Shown: positions 4,174 to 5,569 of the stretch, one piece after another
Position numbering within the stretch: position 1 is the first letter of the stretch
Layout: every line of letters starts with the position of its first letter
The notes under the pieces: generated by a model
Databases searched by the model: none
Told to the model about the DNA's origin: nothing
Seen by the model: only the letters and a program-made list of their open reading frames with translations
Position numbers and translations under genes: made by a program
Origin: Bacteroidales bacterium
GTDB taxonomy: Bacteria; Bacteroidota; Bacteroidia; Bacteroidales; P3
Length of the DNA: 5,569 nucleotides
Reading direction: 5' to 3'
Assembly: GCA_012837565.1 (NCBI GenBank)
Contig: DUQY01000024.1
Span: forward strand, 1-5,569

Positions 4174-4302
4174 ATGGAAATAGAAAAAAATCTCAAAGAA
4201 TCTAATCCTGTTGATTTTATATTGCAAATATACAAAAAAAACTGGGAGAAAACAAGAGAAAAATCAACAATTTTAGATCAGTTTTTAAAATCTAAACCCT
4301 AA
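4174..4302 (+). CDS. Doubtful small ORF (42 aa) on the plus strand
   Basis: ATG at 4174 to TAA at 4300-4302 encodes 42 residues starting MEIEKNLKESNPVDFILQIY and ending ILDQFLKSKP. It is charged, probably helical, with no signal or membrane segment. Its last 18 bases overlap the end of the DUF5686 gene in convergent orientation. The hairpin array lies just before it, and an AAGGGAATTGGGGA purine stretch precedes the ATG. Against it: it would be the only plus-strand gene, it matches no family I know, and the same bases carry a good minus-strand promoter (4225-4255). More likely chance than gene. Confidence 0.2.
   Translation: MEIEKNLKESNPVDFILQIYKKNWEKTREKSTILDQFLKSKP
4225..4255 (-). promoter_or_regulatory. 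Consensus Bacteroidetes housekeeping promoter (minus strand)
   Basis: On the minus strand TTG (4255-4253), a 20-bp spacer and TATATTTG (4232-4225) match the known Bacteroidetes promoter form (TTG, about 17-23 bp, TAnnTTTG) without mismatch. Transcription would start near 4218 and run through the repeat array towards the araC-type gene. It lies 30-60 bp past the DUF5686 stop, so it serves either the regulator gene with a long leader or an independent small RNA. Confidence 0.65.
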
Positions 4303-5569
4303 GGTTGCTCTTATCCCCCATTTCTTAAGTTCAGGCAGTCCCTCGGAATAAGTTATTCTTCTTATATATTCCACTCCCAAAACTTGGAAAAGGTTCCTAA
4401 ATCCAAATCCTGCTTCAATATAAGGTTTGCTTTCAAAAGTTTTTACATCTAAATTATCAATCAAAAACTTGTTTTCATCTCTTAAACCCCCATAGACCAT
4501 CTTTATATTAAATTCTTCTCTAAGTTTTAACTCTCTAACATAGGGAATACGATTGAATATTAAACCATTTAGATTATAAACTGCTATTAGCTGTATGTAT
4601 TTATCGGTAAAAAATTCCATAACCTTCATTAGGTTAAAAGCATTTGGGTGATAAATTATGCTATTATAGGTTGAGCTGGTGAAAAGATATGGAGACATTA
4701 TTCTCCCAACCATATAACCACCCTCAGCCCATAGTTGTATATAACCAAATGGCATTAAGTTCACTTTCCTATATGCATTAGCCTTAATTAAATGCGTATT
4801 GTCAAATCCATATTCATAGTTTATATTCATTGAGGTGAAGTTTCCTCCAACCGTAATCCTCTTATTCTGATTTTGTATCCAAGTTCCGTTGAAAAGCAAT
4901 CTTATATTTATACCTATCCTATCTTTCCTAAAACTTGATACCTCAACTGAGTCACGGTCTGAAAAAGTCCAATCACCATAAGCTTTGACTTCTTGAAATT
5001 TAAGATAAGGGTTAATAGTAATTCCTTTCTTTGTTTCGTATAGCCACTCAAGGAATATGGATTTATTGAAAGCTAATCTATAATCAACAATATCTGTTAG
5101 GGATAGACTTAACCTATCATAATTGCTATTTTCTATTGTTCTGCCTGGAATAAAAGTATTATAAGTATATTGTACTCCAATAAAATTGGCAGGAAATGAA
5201 TAAGGGTTTTTTGTTAATGAGTTAAAGCTATATTTTAAGCCTAAATCATATTTCATTTTCTTATCCTTGGTTCCATAAGCCAACATAAAATCTGCATAAA
5301 TCCTCCTACTTAGCCTATAATTTGTCTTACCACTTAAACGAAAACGACTTCCCTCAATCCCGTTAAAAGAATAGAGATTATCTAAGGGTCCAATATCGAC
5401 AGGACCTGCAAGGAGATAACCACCATAGAATATTTCGGACAAGTATTTTGTCACCCTAAACCAAGATATCTTATCTAAACTGTCTGGCAGCTGATAGGTC
5501 TTCTTTTCAGCCTGAGTTAGGGGAGAAATTCTATTGGAATCGTTCAGCCTAAATGCTTTTATCTCTTTG
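4285..5569 (-). CDS. DUF5686 family outer-membrane protein, C-terminal part (5' end outside window)
   Basis: The reading frame is open to the right edge, so 427 C-terminal residues are visible. The GTG at 5454 is not the start: codons before it continue in frame (SPLTQAEKKTYQLPDSLDKI) and fit the family. Diagnostic blocks are YLSEIFYGGYLLAGPVDIGP and YSFNGIEGSRFRLSGKTN. A-Y-G-T-K-D-K-K-M-K-Y follows, then many amphipathic beta strands, a late L-R-E-E-F-N-I-K-M-V-Y-G-G-L segment and a C-terminal strand GIRATLGFRF ending in Phe, typical of outer-membrane barrels. In full-length members an N-terminal signal peptide and a carboxypeptidase-regulatory-like (CarbopepD_reg_2) domain precede this barrel. 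The role is unknown; an outer-membrane transport or assembly function is presumed. The gene is separated from the stress cluster by the long spacer and is probably an unrelated neighbour. Confidence 0.88.
   Translation of the reverse strand, partial: KEIKAFRLNDSNRISPLTQAEKKTYQLPDSLDKISWFRVTKYLSEIFYGGYLLAGPVDIGPLDNLYSFNGIEGSRFRLSGKTNYRLSRRIYADFMLAYGTKDKKMKYDLGLKYSFNSLTKNPYSFPANFIGVQYTYNTFIPGRTIENSNYDRLSLSLTDIVDYRLAFNKSIFLEWLYETKKGITINPYLKFQEVKAYGDWTFSDRDSVEVSSFRKDRIGINIRLLFNGTWIQNQNKRITVGGNFTSMNINYEYGFDNTHLIKANAYRKVNLMPFGYIQLWAEGGYMVGRIMSPYLFTSSTYNSIIYHPNAFNLMKVMEFFTDKYIQLIAVYNLNGLIFNRIPYVRELKLREEFNIKMVYGGLRDENKFLIDNLDVKTFESKPYIEAGFGFRNLFQVLGVEYIRRITYSEGLPELKKWGIRATLGFRF

Larger units (their letters stand above)
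3769..4284. other. Gene-poor spacer between the DUF5686 gene and the araC-type gene
   Basis: About 515 bp of AT-rich sequence hold no convincing minus-strand gene. From right to left it contains a consensus Bacteroidetes promoter (4225-4255), a doubtful plus-strand small ORF (4174-4302), a three-copy repeat array and hairpin (4091-4154), a possible U-run terminator (4018-4046), and a minor 6-bp hairpin (CATTTC, 5-base loop, GAAATG at 3872-3888). In the last 100 bp before the regulator start I see no good promoter; a TAATATTTC is the nearest -7-like string. The araC-type mRNA may therefore begin far upstream, with a leader of up to about 450 bases. Confidence 0.7.

Noticed and set aside
4285..5454. 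GTG at 5454 as the start of the large outer-membrane protein
   Set aside because: The frame continues open to the window edge with family-like residues (PLTQAEKKTYQL) and no signal peptide follows the GTG, so this is an internal codon.

Overview
The window is AT-rich and almost every gene lies on the minus strand, so transcription runs from high to low coordinates. It looks like the chromosome of a member of the Bacteroidota (Flavobacteriia/Cytophagia-like). The evidence is a DUF5686-type outer-membrane protein, which is characteristic of this phylum, PorT-like beta-barrel and lipoprotein families typical of it, a near-perfect Bacteroidetes promoter (TTG, 20 bp, TATATTTG), and the absence of strong Shine-Dalgarno sequences. 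The genus cannot be decided from sequence alone.

Layout in transcription order: (1) 5569-4285, the C-terminal part of a DUF5686 outer-membrane protein, cut by the window edge. (2) 4284-3769, a long gene-poor spacer. It holds a consensus promoter, a three-copy 18-bp repeat on a 23-bp period that forms a perfect hairpin, a possible terminator and one doubtful plus-strand small ORF. (3) 3768-3208, an AraC-family regulator. (4) 3057-2716, a small stand-alone cupin protein, then 2649-2524, a 41-residue Lys-rich protein. (5) 2407-1, a close-packed set of small envelope or stress proteins: CsbD-like, coiled-coil lipoprotein (sll1863-like), outer-membrane beta-barrel, 50-residue two-helix membrane protein (lmo0937/DUF5670-like), YtxH-like, holin/YqjE-like, and the start of a further small protein.

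The most interesting signal is regulatory. The sequences in front of the cupin gene and in front of csbD share a 65-bp block with fixed spacing: TGTGAATAATGTAA, 16 bp, TGTAAT, 21 bp, CATCTTTG. Each block contains a direct repeat (AATWRTGTAA) at exactly 21 bp, followed by a degenerate -7 element with a poor or absent -33. This is what paired AraC-type activator sites at two activator-dependent promoters would look like, and an AraC-type gene lies immediately upstream; its stop codon sits inside the first block. The inference is a small regulon in which the regulator drives both the cupin/small-protein unit and the csbD-lipoprotein-OMP-membrane-protein operon, probably as an envelope or general stress response.

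Two further oddities are the coiled-coil lipoprotein, whose signal peptide and lipobox are intact but which has ATA where ATG is expected, and the repeat/hairpin array lying between a good promoter and a possible terminator, which could be a non-coding RNA or part of a long leader of the regulator gene.
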